Shown: piece by piece, positions 37,851 through 46,152 of the stretch | Numbering within the stretch: position 1 is the stretch's first letter | How the letters are laid out: every line of letters begins with the position of its first letter | Source: Amycolatopsis tolypomycina | GTDB taxonomy: Bacteria > Actinomycetota > Actinomycetes > Mycobacteriales > Pseudonocardiaceae | DNA length: 64,000 nt | NCBI RefSeq assembly: GCF_900105945.1 | Contig: NZ_FNSO01000004.1 | Coordinates: 6,948,001-7,012,000 of the forward strand | Direction of reading: 5' to 3' | The notes under the pieces: generated by a model | Told to the model about the DNA's origin: nothing | The model's database searches: none | Seen by the model: only the letters and a program-made list of their open reading frames with translations | Translations under genes and position numbers: made by a program

Positions 37851-38495
37851 CTACTGTCGTAGCAACGTCTTCGCCAGCGCTTCGTGGTCCACGCCCGCGA
37901 CGCCGTCCAGGACGTGCCACGGCGCGAGCCAGCCCGACGCGGCCAGCTCGTCGTAGACGGCCGCGCACCGCCGCTGCAGGCCGTCGTCGGTCTCGAAGGC
38001 GTCGCGCTCGCGGCCGGTCTCGGTTTCCGCGCGGCGTTCGGCGCGCTCGGCCGCCACCGCCGGGGCCACGCGCAGCAGCAGCTGGGCGTCGGGGCGCGGC
38101 AGGCCGAAGCGGTCGACCTCCAGCTCCCACACCCACTTCACGACTTCGCCGGCCGCGTCCTGCCGCAGGCGCGCGGCCGCGTACGCGGCGTTGGAGGCGA
38201 CGTACCGGTCGAGCAGGACGACGTCGTGGGTGTCGCGCAGCGCGCGGATCCCGTCCGCGGCGCCGCTGCGGTCCAGGGCGTAGAGCATCGCCATGCCGTA
38301 CACCGAGTCGGCGAGGTCGCCGTGCCCGCGGTGCAGTGCCTCGCGGACGAGGTCCGCGTGCACGCTCTCGCCGTAGCGCGGGAACGCCAGCGACGCCACG
38401 CTCGCGCCCTTGGCGCCCAGCGCCGCCGTCAGCCCGTCGGTCAGCGTGCGCTTGCCCGCACCGTCGAGCCCTTCGATGACCACCAGTCGACCCAC
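37851..38495 (-). CDS. tmk: thymidylate kinase
   Basis: 214 aa. dTMP to dTDP kinase: P-loop EGLDGAGKRTL, LDRYVASNAAYAAARL (DRY motif) and the lid region near AERAERRAETETGRERDAFETDD. The GAGKRTL loop, with Arg instead of Ser, is shared with the M. tuberculosis enzyme. GTG 38495 was chosen because TACTGT lies seven bases upstream, giving a leaderless message, and because VGRLVVIEGLDG starts at the first strand; GTG 38504 is the alternative and overlaps the -10. In mycobacteria tmk directly precedes mtrA; here three genes intervene. Confidence 0.88.
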   Translation of the reverse strand: MGRLVVIEGLDGAGKRTLTDGLTAALGAKGASVASLAFPRYGESVHADLVREALHRGHGDLADSVYGMAMLYALDRSGAADGIRALRDTHDVVLLDRYVASNAAYAAARLRQDAAGEVVKWVWELEVDRFGLPRPDAQLLLRVAPAVAAERAERRAETETGRERDAFETDDGLQRRCAAVYDELAASGWLAPWHVLDGVAGVDHEALAKTLLRQ

Positions 38496-38502
38496 GGGCG
38501 TC

Positions 38503-38508
38503 ACAGTA
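38503..38508 (-). promoter_or_regulatory. -10 hexamer of a likely leaderless tmk transcript
   Basis: TACTGT on the minus strand, ending seven bases before the GTG at 38495. Confidence 0.4.
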
Positions 38509-38518
38509 GCGGTGGTGG

Positions 38519-38562
38519 ACCGGCGGGCTCGGTGGAAGGGGATCGACGCCGAGCCCGCCGGT
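38519..38562 (-). terminator. terminator downstream of the membrane-anchored secreted protein gene
   Basis: Arms ACCGGCGGGCTCGG and CCGAGCCCGCCGGT pair perfectly over 14 bases around a 16-base loop. It lies four bases after the stop at 38567 and before the tmk promoter. Confidence 0.65.
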
Positions 38563-38566
38563 TCGT

Positions 38567-39316
38567 CTAGGCGGGGTGCCGCCGCAGGTGGAGCACGTAG
38601 CCGGCGCCGCTGATCGCGAGCACGCCGACGAGGATCAGCAGCGGCACCCAGCCGGTGTCGTGGCTCGACGGCGCCGGGCCGCCGTCCCCGCGGGGCATCA
38701 CCTGGGACGTCGCGTCGTAGCCGCCGGCCTCGCCGTTGCGGGCGTAGGCCGAGCCGGGGAGCTTGTCGGCGTAGCGCGCTTCGACGGTCCGCTGGTAGTC
38801 GGCGACCGCCTTGCCGTCGGCCAGCGACGTCACCCGGTCGCCGTCGACCGCGTACCAGGCGTCGATTTGCGGTTCGTGCAGCAGCTGGGCACCCGCGGGC
38901 AGCTTCCGGGCGTACGCGGCCTCGACGTCACCCGAGGCGATGTTGCCGACCTGCCAGGTGCCGTCCGCGCCGCGGACCGACCAGAGCGTCGCGGTCCGGC
39001 CGTCGGAGGCGCGCGCGGGGATCGCGAAGTAGGCGAAGTCGCCCGGGGCCGCGCCGGGCTTGCCCGCGACGAAGTCCGGCGAAAGCTCGTACACGGGATA
39101 GGCGTCCGGCGCGATCCGCACCGAGACCGGGCCCTGCGCGCCCGGCGCCTGGGCGAAGAACCGGACCAGGACGTCCTGGAAGCCCACGGCCGCGTTGTGC
39201 GCGGCGGTGGCGTCGGCGCTGCTGATGCCGGCGGCCTGGGCCGCGCCTGACACCGGAGCCGTCATCAGCAGCGCCGCGCCGGTCAGCACGGCGAGCACGA
39301 GCGCCCGCCTGCTCAT
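38567..39316 (-). CDS. secreted protein with C-terminal membrane anchor, partner of the protease gene
   Basis: 249 aa. An N-terminal signal peptide (about residues 1-29, ending near GAAQAAG), an extracytoplasmic domain with repeated aromatic-rich strands (DAWYAVDGDRVTSLADGKAVADYQRTVEARYADKLPG), and a C-terminal hydrophobic helix (WVPLLILVGVLAISGAGYVLHL) with a short basic tail, giving a type I membrane topology. ATG 39316 overlaps the stop of the cysteine protease gene (ATGA), so the two are made together. Family not recognised; it may be an anchor, substrate or inhibitor of the protease. Confidence 0.72.
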   Translation of the reverse strand: MSRRALVLAVLTGAALLMTAPVSGAAQAAGISSADATAAHNAAVGFQDVLVRFFAQAPGAQGPVSVRIAPDAYPVYELSPDFVAGKPGAAPGDFAYFAIPARASDGRTATLWSVRGADGTWQVGNIASGDVEAAYARKLPAGAQLLHEPQIDAWYAVDGDRVTSLADGKAVADYQRTVEARYADKLPGSAYARNGEAGGYDATSQVMPRGDGGPAPSSHDTGWVPLLILVGVLAISGAGYVLHLRRHPA

Positions 39317-39888
39317 CGGGCGATCCCGGTGAGCGTGTGCGTCCAGGTGAACGACGGGTTCTGGGTGTAGTAGCCGTAGGTCGACCAGTTGTAGCGCTTG
39401 GCCGGGCCGGGGTCGGCCCAGAACACCCAGTCGCCGCGGGTGTCGTAGCCGTAGAGGACGTGGACGTGGCCGCCGCCCGAGCGGTAGCCGACGCGAGTCT
39501 CGACCGGCCGGTCCGCCGCGGTCTGCGTCCGGACGCCGGCGTAGGAGATGCGCCGGTCGAGGTAGCGGCCCGGCGAGCTGAAGCCGAGCCGGGCGAAGGC
39601 GCGCTGCGGGTCGGCGAGCGTGCCGGGGAGGTTGGCGCAGTCGGCGCCGGTCTCGCCGTGCGCGAGCTGGCAGAACCGCGTCTGGCTGATTTCCGCGCCG
39701 TGGAAGGCGGCGATGGTGTTGCCCGCGCCGGCCCAGCACCACTGGTTCTTCTGCTGGAGCTGCAGGACGATCTGGTTCCGGTAGGTCGACGGCACTCCGG
39801 GCGCGGCTCCGGCAGTGGCCGGCGCGACCAGGCACAACAGCAGGCTCACGGCCAGTACGGCGTGGACCTGGCTCGACTTCACCAGCAC
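39313..39888 (-). CDS. secreted papain-like cysteine protease
   Basis: 191 aa. A signal peptide (about 1-29) precedes a papain-fold domain of the C39/C70 (AvrRpt2-like) type: oxyanion Gln49 and nucleophile Cys51 in QKNQWCWAGAGN, His141 or His143 in SGGGHVHVLYGYD, and Asp159 in WVFWADPGP. This is a complete Gln/Cys/His/Asp set. Two more Cys (RFCQLA, GADCAN) may form a disulfide. GTG 39888 has AGGAGG six bases upstream. First gene of a two-gene operon with the membrane-anchored protein. Target unknown. Confidence 0.78.
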   Translation of the reverse strand: MLVKSSQVHAVLAVSLLLCLVAPATAGAAPGVPSTYRNQIVLQLQQKNQWCWAGAGNTIAAFHGAEISQTRFCQLAHGETGADCANLPGTLADPQRAFARLGFSSPGRYLDRRISYAGVRTQTAADRPVETRVGYRSGGGHVHVLYGYDTRGDWVFWADPGPAKRYNWSTYGYYTQNPSFTWTHTLTGIAR

Positions 39889-39975
39889 AGATGGCCTCCT
39901 GTGGAGGAGTGGGCGAACCAGCGGTGGTCACAACGGTGAACAACGCGGTCACAAGGAGCAAGAACGCCATCCGGA

Positions 39976-40098
39976 GGAACGGACCGTTCCGGGGCACAGC
40001 CGGAACGCGGAACGCTCACCTCAACGAGGCCAACCACCCTGAACGGGGGTCGGCACGCCCACTCTACGCTGCTACCGTGAACGTTCCGCGGTGTTCAC
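39976..40098. promoter_or_regulatory. cluster of GAAC-type palindromic half-sites
   Basis: The gap between the protease operon and the XRE gene contains the perfect palindrome GGAACGGACCGTTCC (39976-39990), the half-sites CGGAACGCGGAACG and TGAACGGGG, and GTGAAC-N10-GTTCAC (40077-40098), which also holds GAACGTTC. The spacing suggests several binding sites for one regulator. Confidence 0.45.
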
Positions 40099-40135
40099 GC
40101 CCAGCGCACACACTGGTCGGGTGAAGGGACGAGCG

Positions 40136-41134
40136 GTGGTACAAGACGGGAACCTCCCACTGATCATCGATGGCGCCCGCACGACCCGGGCATCGGTCGC
40201 CGAACTGCCGAAAGAGCTGACCGAGGCGCTCCGCACCGGTGAGTTCCACCACGCGCTGAGACTGGCCATCGCCTACCGCGGGCTGTCGCTGGCCCGGTTG
40301 CGCGCCCACCTGGCGCTGCGCGGGGTCCAAATCGGACAGTCGACGCTGAGTTACTGGCAACGCGGGCTGCGTCAGCCCGAGGTGCCGAAGGCGCTGCCGG
40401 CGGTCCGGGCCCTCGAATCGGTCCTCCAGCTGCCGGCGGACGCACTGGTGGTGCTGATCGGCCCCCGCCTGGTCCGCCGCGGCCACCAGCCGGCGGCGTC
40501 GTTCCACGACCTGCGCTCCGGCGACATGGGGTCGATCGTCGAGGACCTGCTGGCCGAGCTGGGCGCGTACCCGTCGTCGAACCACTACAACGCGGACCTC
40601 GAGCTGCTGTCGGTCCACGACACGATCACGTTCGACGCGGAACACCGGCAAGTGAGCTTGCGCACGCGGCTGGTGACGCGCGCGCGACGGCACGGGCCGG
40701 ACCGGTACCTGACGGTGTACAACGGCGACCCGGGCTGCCGCATCGACGACGTCGAGCTGATCACCGACGAGGGCTGCCGGGTCGGCCGGATGCGCCGCAA
40801 CCCGGACGCGGACACGATGGCGACGGAGCTGCTGTTCGACCGCAAGCTCGCCGAGGGCGACATCCACGTGTTCTGCTTCGAGGTCAGGGACGACTCGGGT
40901 TCGGCGTCGCCGGGGTACTACCGGATGCTGCGCGATCGTTGCGCGAGTTACCTGGTGCAGTTGCGCTTCGACCGCAACGCGCTGCCGGCCCGGTGCACGC
41001 GCCAGGTCCGGGCGCGCGACGACGCGCTGCCGGTGGTCGCGGAGGAACTGGCGTGCGACATGGGCGGGGTGAGCAGCGCGTTCTTCAGCGACGCCGGGCC
41101 GGGGCTGGCCGGGGTCGCGGTGGAGTGGAACTGA
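40136..41134 (+). CDS. XRE-like helix-turn-helix DNA-binding protein
   Basis: 332 aa. The N-terminal region contains a lambda-repressor-like helix-turn-helix (GLSLARLRAHLALRGVQIGQSTLSYWQRGLRQPE). The large C-terminal part (about residues 120-332; HYNADLELLSVHDTITFDAEHRQVSLRTRLVTRARRHGPDRYLTVYNGDPGCRIDDVELITDEGCRVGRMRR) appears to be a beta-rich ligand-binding domain that I do not recognise. GTG 40136 has AGGGA six bases upstream. It is divergent from the protease operon across the GAAC-site cluster, so it may control itself and that operon. Confidence 0.75.
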   Translation: MVQDGNLPLIIDGARTTRASVAELPKELTEALRTGEFHHALRLAIAYRGLSLARLRAHLALRGVQIGQSTLSYWQRGLRQPEVPKALPAVRALESVLQLPADALVVLIGPRLVRRGHQPAASFHDLRSGDMGSIVEDLLAELGAYPSSNHYNADLELLSVHDTITFDAEHRQVSLRTRLVTRARRHGPDRYLTVYNGDPGCRIDDVELITDEGCRVGRMRRNPDADTMATELLFDRKLAEGDIHVFCFEVRDDSGSASPGYYRMLRDRCASYLVQLRFDRNALPARCTRQVRARDDALPVVAEELACDMGGVSSAFFSDAGPGLAGVAVEWN

Positions 41135-41135
41135 G

Positions 41136-41260
41136 GCGTGTCGACCTGCCAATCACGCGTGTCGACTCCCGGATCACGCGTGTCGACCCTCGGCTCACAG
41201 CCGGTCCGACGGGCTCGGTGCCGGAAGGGTCGACACGCGTGATTCAAGGGTCGACACGGC
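41136..41260. repeat. modular inverted repeat array at a convergent junction (second locus)
   Basis: Left half: three units containing GTGTCGACC/T and ATCACGCGTGTCGAC. Right half: GGGTCGACACGCGTGATTCA and GGGTCGACACG, inverted relative to the left. The array fills the whole gap between the XRE gene stop (41134) and the YjdF-like stop (41261). It uses the same module as 13164-13306. Confidence 0.6.
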
Positions 41261-41686
41261 TCAGTGGCCGCGGTGCTTGGCTCGCGACTTCGCTTTCGCC
41301 AGCTCGCGGCGGCGGGTGGCCTCGGCGGCCGCGCGGCGTTTGCGGGCCGCTTTGTTCTCGGCCGCGTGGTGGGTCACCGCGTCGCGGAGGGCGCGCTGGG
41401 CGGCCGTGCCGATGCCCTCGTCGGCCTGGGTCTTCTTCGCCAGCTTCGCGAGGCGCTTGGCGTGGAGCCGGGCGGTCGGCCGTTCACGCGCCGGGACCGG
41501 CGGGGCCGCGTGGGCTTCGCCGGCCAGGCGCGCGAAGCCGTGGCCGGCGGCGAACACGGCCAGCTCGGCGTTCGTCGGCTCGCTGCCGAAGAGGTGACGG
41601 GCGGCCCTGACCAGGCCGTCTTCGTGGATTTCGTAGACGCCGACCCAGAACCGGCCGTCGTGGTACAGCGTGAACACCCCGCTCAT
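41261..41686 (-). CDS. YjdF-like protein (DUF2992)
   Basis: 141 aa. The N-terminal [46 protein letters not shown] is the DUF2992/YjdF signature; the C-terminal half is a long basic helix rich in Lys, Arg and Ala (about residues 75-141). In Firmicutes the homologue is controlled by an azaaromatic-sensing riboswitch; I see no such structure upstream here. Function unknown. ATG 41686. Confidence 0.8.
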   Translation of the reverse strand: MSGVFTLYHDGRFWVGVYEIHEDGLVRAARHLFGSEPTNAELAVFAAGHGFARLAGEAHAAPPVPARERPTARLHAKRLAKLAKKTQADEGIGTAAQRALRDAVTHHAAENKAARKRRAAAEATRRRELAKAKSRAKHRGH

Positions 41687-41820
41687 CGGGAAACCTCCAG
41701 GCGTGACGGATCAGCCTGGCGCCACCGGTTTCCCACCGAAGCGGGACAACGGGCCCTGTGCGAGCCGCCCGGACTACCTACCGGGCCGTGAGGTTTGTGA
41801 AGCCAAGAACGGGGACGAGC

Positions 41821-42197
41821 TTACGCGGGGAGGCCGCCGATGCCGATCTCGTTTCCCTCGGGGTCGCGGTAGAGGAACTTCCGCACGCCGTTGTCGTAGG
41901 TCTCCGACGCCGCCGGCTCGATGCCCCGCGCGGAGATCGCCGCGGCGCGCTCGTCCAGATCGCCGACGAACAGGACGTGCATGGGGTGCCCGGTGGCCCG
42001 CTCCGGCCGTCGCTCGACGAAGACGGCCCCGTGCTCGGCGACCTCCCACAACGCCTCGGTTTCACTCACCACGTACGTCGGCGGCGAGCCGAAGAGCTCC
42101 TCGTACCAGGTCAGCGCCCGCTCGTGCCCCAGCCGCGGGACAGTTCTTCGAGCTCGTCGAGGCTCAGCATCCGGCCCTCCGGCTCCACATCGTCCAT
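41821..42197 (-). pseudogene. 5'-truncated glyoxalase/VOC gene fused out of frame to a short foreign start
   Basis: Codons covering 41821-42120 encode a clear VOC-fold protein from RALTWYEELFGSPPTYVVSETEALWEVAEHGAVFVERRPE to LYRDPEGNEIGIGGLPA, but the first beta-strand that should precede RALTWY is missing and no start codon with a ribosome site exists in that frame. In another frame an ATG at 42197 opens MDDVEPEGRMLSLDELEELSRGWG and stops at 42111, inside the start of the VOC part. The simplest reading is a small deletion that joined the front of one gene to the body of another. A start further upstream in the VOC frame (ATG at 42273) would give an unrelated Arg-rich N-terminus. Confidence 0.5.
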
Positions 42198-42231
42198 GCC
42201 TGATTCTTCGGCTGTCACACCCGCGAAACAC

Positions 42232-42265
42232 CAGGGCCGCCCCGAACACTTTCGGGGCGGCCCTG
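42232..42265 (-). terminator. terminator downstream of ahcY
   Basis: Perfect 15-base arms (CAGGGCCGCCCCGAA and its complement) with the loop CACT, 12 bases beyond the ahcY stop. Confidence 0.78.
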
Positions 42266-42277
42266 ACCAGCAAGAAC

Positions 42278-43750
42278 TCAGTACCGGTAGTGCTCCGGCT
42301 TGAACGGGCCCTCGACGTCGACGTCGATGTACTCGGCCTGCTCCTTGGTCAGCTTCGTCAGCTCACCGCCGAGGGCGTCGAGGTGGATCTTCGCCACCTT
42401 CTCGTCCAGCTTCTTCGGGAGGCGGAAGACCTCCTTGTCGTACTCCTCGTACTTCGTGAACAGCTCGACCTGCGCGATCACCTGGTTCGAGAAGCTGTTC
42501 GACATCACGAACGACGGGTGGCCGGTCGCGTTGCCCAGGTTGAGCAGCCGGCCCTCGGACAGCACGATGATCGTGTTGCCGTTCGGGAACACCCACTCGT
42601 CGACCTGCGGCTTGATGTTCACGCGGCGGATGCCCGGGTAGCGCGCGAGGCCCGCCATGTCGAGCTCGTTGTCGAAGTGGCCGATGTTGCCCAGGATCGC
42701 CTGGTGCTTCATCTTCGCCATGTGCTCGACCAGCACGACGTCCTTGTTGCCGGTCGTCGTGATGACGATGTCGGCCTCGGGGAGCGCGTTCTCCAGGGTG
42801 CGGACCTGGTAGCCGTCCATCGCCGCCTGCAGCGCGCAGATCGGGTCGATCTCGGTCACGATCACGCGCGCGCCCTGGCCGCGCAGGGACTCCGCCGCGC
42901 CCTTGCCGACGTCGCCGTAACCGCACACGACCGCGACCTTGCCGCCGATGAGGACGTCGGTGCCGCGGTTGATGCCGTCGATCAGGGAGTGGCGGATGCC
43001 GTAGCGGTTGTCGAACTTCGACTTCGTCACCGCGTCGTTGACGTTGATCGCCGGGAACAGCAGCTCGCCCGCCGCTGCCAGCTGGTAGAGGCGCAGGACG
43101 CCGGTCGTGGTCTCCTCGGTGACGCCGCGGATGCCCTGGCCGATCTTCGTCCACTTGTCCTTGTCGGCCGCCACGGAGTCGCGCAGCAGCTCGAGGAACA
43201 CCTTGAACTCGTCCGAGGTGTTCTCGTCCGGGGTCGGCACCACGCCGGACTTCTCGTACTCGGTGCCCTTGTGCACCAGCATGGTGGCGTCACCGCCGTC
43301 GTCGAGGATCATGTTGGGACCCTCGCCGTCCCAGGTGAGCATCCGCTCGGTGCACCACCAGTACTCCTCGAGCGACTCGCCCTTCCACGCGAAGACCGGG
43401 ACGCCCTTGGGCTCCTCGGTCGTGCCATGCGGGCCGACGACGACCGCCGCGGCCGCGTGGTCCTGCGTCGAGAAGATGTTGCAGGACGCCCAGCGCACCT
43501 CGGCACCCAGCGCCACCAGCGTCTCGATCAGGACAGCGGTCTGCACGGTCATGTGCAGCGAGCCCGAGACGCGCGCCCCGCGCAGCGGGTAGACCTCCGC
43601 GTATTCGCGCCGCAGCGCCATCAGTCCCGGCATCTCGTGCTCGGCGAGGCGGATCTCCTTGCGGCCGAACTCGGCGGCCTCGAGGTCGGCGACGGCGAAC
43701 TCGATGCCGTTGCGGGTCTCGTGCCGCTTGGCAACGCTTTCGGGGGTCAT
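42278..43750 (-). CDS. ahcY: S-adenosylhomocysteine hydrolase
   Basis: 490 aa. Hydrolyses S-adenosylhomocysteine to adenosine and homocysteine, relieving product inhibition of methyltransferases. Substrate-binding segments include [16 protein letters not shown] and [16 protein letters not shown]; the NAD-binding loop is [32 protein letters not shown]; the C-terminus ends KPEHYRY as in the family. ATG 43750 has GGAGG ten bases upstream; an upstream in-frame GTG-type start has none. In mycobacteria it lies next to tmk and mtrAB; here about 4 kb of extra genes separate them. Confidence 0.96.
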   Translation of the reverse strand: MTPESVAKRHETRNGIEFAVADLEAAEFGRKEIRLAEHEMPGLMALRREYAEVYPLRGARVSGSLHMTVQTAVLIETLVALGAEVRWASCNIFSTQDHAAAAVVVGPHGTTEEPKGVPVFAWKGESLEEYWWCTERMLTWDGEGPNMILDDGGDATMLVHKGTEYEKSGVVPTPDENTSDEFKVFLELLRDSVAADKDKWTKIGQGIRGVTEETTTGVLRLYQLAAAGELLFPAINVNDAVTKSKFDNRYGIRHSLIDGINRGTDVLIGGKVAVVCGYGDVGKGAAESLRGQGARVIVTEIDPICALQAAMDGYQVRTLENALPEADIVITTTGNKDVVLVEHMAKMKHQAILGNIGHFDNELDMAGLARYPGIRRVNIKPQVDEWVFPNGNTIIVLSEGRLLNLGNATGHPSFVMSNSFSNQVIAQVELFTKYEEYDKEVFRLPKKLDEKVAKIHLDALGGELTKLTKEQAEYIDVDVEGPFKPEHYRY

Positions 43751-43836
43751 AGTGGCGATTCCTCCAAGACTCGATGACACCCGAACACTACCGTTGTCCG
43801 CTCGACTGTCACTGGAAGTGTTAGGAGGCCCTTACC

Positions 43837-46101
43837 GTGCCCATGCCCGGCCCGGACACCCGCGTCGTGGAAATCCGCGTCGCCGGGCTCGTGGGCACCA
43901 GCGGGGAGACGCTGCTCGACGCGGTTTCGACCGTCGACGTCGCCGGCGACGGACTCGGCCGGGTGGTCCGCCCGGCGGACCGGCTGCGCCGCCCGGCACC
44001 CGGGCCGGTGCTGCCGGCGCTGGGCCGCTCGATCCCGCGGACCCTCGAGGGCTACCTCTGGCACGGCATGACCTCGGGTGGCGCCGCGAAGGCCACCTGG
44101 GCGCTGCTGTTCCCGTTCTCCCTGGCCAACGTCGCGTTCTGGATGCTGCCGCCCGTTTCGCCGAAGAGCCGCCTCGCGCGCGTCCTCGGCGCCGTCTGCC
44201 GCGGCCTGCTGCGCGTGGGCGCCCTGCTGCTGACGATGCTGCTGATGGGCCAGCTCGCCGCGATCGCGCTCGACTTGTTCGCCGCGCAGTGCCTCGCGCC
44301 CGGGTCGGGCTGCCTGCCGGTGATCCCCGACGTCCTCCGCACGACGGCCGCCCGGATCGCCCTCGGCGTGCTGCCGCTGCTCGGCGTGATCTTCGTCCTG
44401 CACCGGATTTCCAGCGCGACCTGGGCGGTGCACGCCGACGGCGACCTCACCGGCGGCCCGCTGCGGATGCGCGCCGACCCCGAGACGCCGGCGCTGCGCT
44501 GCCTGCACACCGTCGCGGCGCTGGCCGCGGTCGCGCTGCTGCTGCTCGGCGGGCCGTTCCGGGTGCCGGGCAACACGGTCGATCTGGTGATCTGGATCAT
44601 CACACAGGCCGTGGTGCTCGCCACCGTCGTCGCCGCCGCGATCGGCGTCGACACCGGCCGGTTCGCCCGCCCCGGCGTGCTCGCCTTCGCGACGCTGCTG
44701 GTCGTCGTCGCCGCGGTCCGGCTGCAGCCGGGCGCGGGTCCGCTGCCCGGCACGAACGGCGTCGTCGAAGGTCTCGGCGCGGCCCTGGTCGCCGTCACCG
44801 TGCTGTTCGCGCTGTTCCTGGCCCCGGCGGCGCTGCTGGCCCGGCCCGGGTGGAAGCACAAGCCGCAGCGTCTGCGGCCGTGGATGGGCGGCTGGGCGGC
44901 CGCACCGGTGCTCGCGCTGGCCGGCCTGCTCGGCGGCGGCTTCGGTGCCGGGCTGGCCGAAGCGCTCCGGCGGCTTTCCGGCGCGGAACACCTGCGGGTG
45001 CCGGACACGTACCTGCTGGTCACGGTCCTGTGGGGCGCCGGGCTGGCGCTGGCCGCGGTGCTCGGCGTGCTGGGTTTCGCGGTCGCCGTCCCGCTGCGGC
45101 GGCTGCGGCGGGGCATCCCGGAGATCGTCGAGCTGATGGAGCACGACGAGCGGCAGGAGGCCCAGGCCGCGGCGGCCTGGGCGCGCTCGGCGTGGGAACG
45201 GCGGCACCTGCACCACCTGGCGCTGGCGGTCGCGAGCGCGATGTCCGCGGGCGGCGCGGCCCTGCTCGTGCTGCGGTTCGGGTTCGGGCTGGTCCCCGGC
45301 TGGTTCGGCCCGCTGTCGGCGATCGGCGTGGTCGCGCTCGGCGCGCTGGCCGCCGGCCTGCTGCGCGTGGTCTACACGGCCGCGCGCACCCCGCAGCGCA
45401 GCCGGCACCTCGGCGCGCTGGCCGACCTGGTCTGCTTCTGGCCGCGGGCGGCGCACCCGACGGTCCCGCCGTGCTACGCGCTGAAGGTCGTCCCGGAACT
45501 GGCCGCGCGGGCACGCGAGCACCTCGCCGAGCCGGGGACGCGTGTGGTGCTCTCCGGCTACAACCTCGGCAGCTTGCTCACGCTCATGGCCGCCGCCCGG
45601 CTCGCGGCCGAGCTGCCGAAGGCGGACCTCGAACGCGTCGGCCTGCTCACCGCCGGTTCGCCGTTGCAGTGGGGCTACCAGCGCGCTTTCCCCGCCTTGC
45701 TGCCGCAGGAGGCGCTGGAACGGCTCTTCGCCGACCTCGACGGCCGCTGGCGGGCCCTGTGCCGCGGCACCGACATCTTCGGCGGCGGCGTGACGACGTG
45801 GCGGCACTCGGTCGCCGACCGGCGCCTGCACGGCGTCGGCTTCCTCCCCGACGGCGGCTGCGGCCCGGTGTCGGCGACGACCGACGAGAACGGCGTCCTG
45901 ATCCTCGGCGGCGACCACTGGCTGCCGGACCCGCTGCGCGGCCCGACCGGGCGGCACCGCTGGGCGCCGGGGGTGCTCAAGCACCAGGACTACGTCGTCG
46001 ACGCCGAATGGGACCACGCCGTCGCGATGGCCGCCGGCCTCGGCAAGCCGTCCTGGGGCGAGCAGGGCTCGCTGTTCGGGGACTTTCCCCCGAAACGGTG
46101 A
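43837..46101 (+). CDS. large integral membrane protein with a C-terminal lipase-like domain
   Basis: 754 aa. The N-terminal segment VVEIRVAGLVGTSGETLLDAVSTVDVAG...RTLEGYLWHGMTSGGAAKATWALLFPFSLANVAFWMLP precedes about eight to ten transmembrane helices up to residue ~520. The C-terminal ~220 residues resemble an alpha/beta hydrolase: CYALKVVPELAARAREHLAEPGTRVVLSGYNLGSLLTLMAAARLA is the elbow region, then LLTAGSPLQWGYQRAFP and a terminal His-containing stretch. The elbow reads GYNLGS, with Asn where the nucleophile Ser is expected (compare GHSQGS). GTG 43837 has GGAGG upstream. It diverges from ahcY. Function unknown. Confidence 0.7.
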   Translation: MPMPGPDTRVVEIRVAGLVGTSGETLLDAVSTVDVAGDGLGRVVRPADRLRRPAPGPVLPALGRSIPRTLEGYLWHGMTSGGAAKATWALLFPFSLANVAFWMLPPVSPKSRLARVLGAVCRGLLRVGALLLTMLLMGQLAAIALDLFAAQCLAPGSGCLPVIPDVLRTTAARIALGVLPLLGVIFVLHRISSATWAVHADGDLTGGPLRMRADPETPALRCLHTVAALAAVALLLLGGPFRVPGNTVDLVIWIITQAVVLATVVAAAIGVDTGRFARPGVLAFATLLVVVAAVRLQPGAGPLPGTNGVVEGLGAALVAVTVLFALFLAPAALLARPGWKHKPQRLRPWMGGWAAAPVLALAGLLGGGFGAGLAEALRRLSGAEHLRVPDTYLLVTVLWGAGLALAAVLGVLGFAVAVPLRRLRRGIPEIVELMEHDERQEAQAAAAWARSAWERRHLHHLALAVASAMSAGGAALLVLRFGFGLVPGWFGPLSAIGVVALGALAAGLLRVVYTAARTPQRSRHLGALADLVCFWPRAAHPTVPPCYALKVVPELAARAREHLAEPGTRVVLSGYNLGSLLTLMAAARLAAELPKADLERVGLLTAGSPLQWGYQRAFPALLPQEALERLFADLDGRWRALCRGTDIFGGGVTTWRHSVADRRLHGVGFLPDGGCGPVSATTDENGVLILGGDHWLPDPLRGPTGRHRWAPGVLKHQDYVVDAEWDHAVAMAAGLGKPSWGEQGSLFGDFPPKR

Positions 46102-46133
46102 AGGCCCCTCGCGCGCGGAGCGAGGGGCCTTCA
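46099..46133. terminator. bidirectional terminator
   Basis: TGAAGGCCCCTCGC and its exact complement (14 bases each) with a seven-base loop. The left arm includes the stop codon of the 43837 gene; the opposing stop is 20 bases away. Confidence 0.75.
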
Positions 46134-46152
46134 GCCGTGGACTAGCTCAGCT

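Noticed and set aside
41687..41820. Azaaromatic (yjdF) riboswitch upstream of the YjdF-like gene
   Set aside because: No extended conserved structure could be recognised; such riboswitches are mainly known from Firmicutes.
43751..43836. SAH-type riboswitch upstream of ahcY
   Set aside because: The 86-base leader shows promoter-like sequence and a ribosome site but no conserved riboswitch core.
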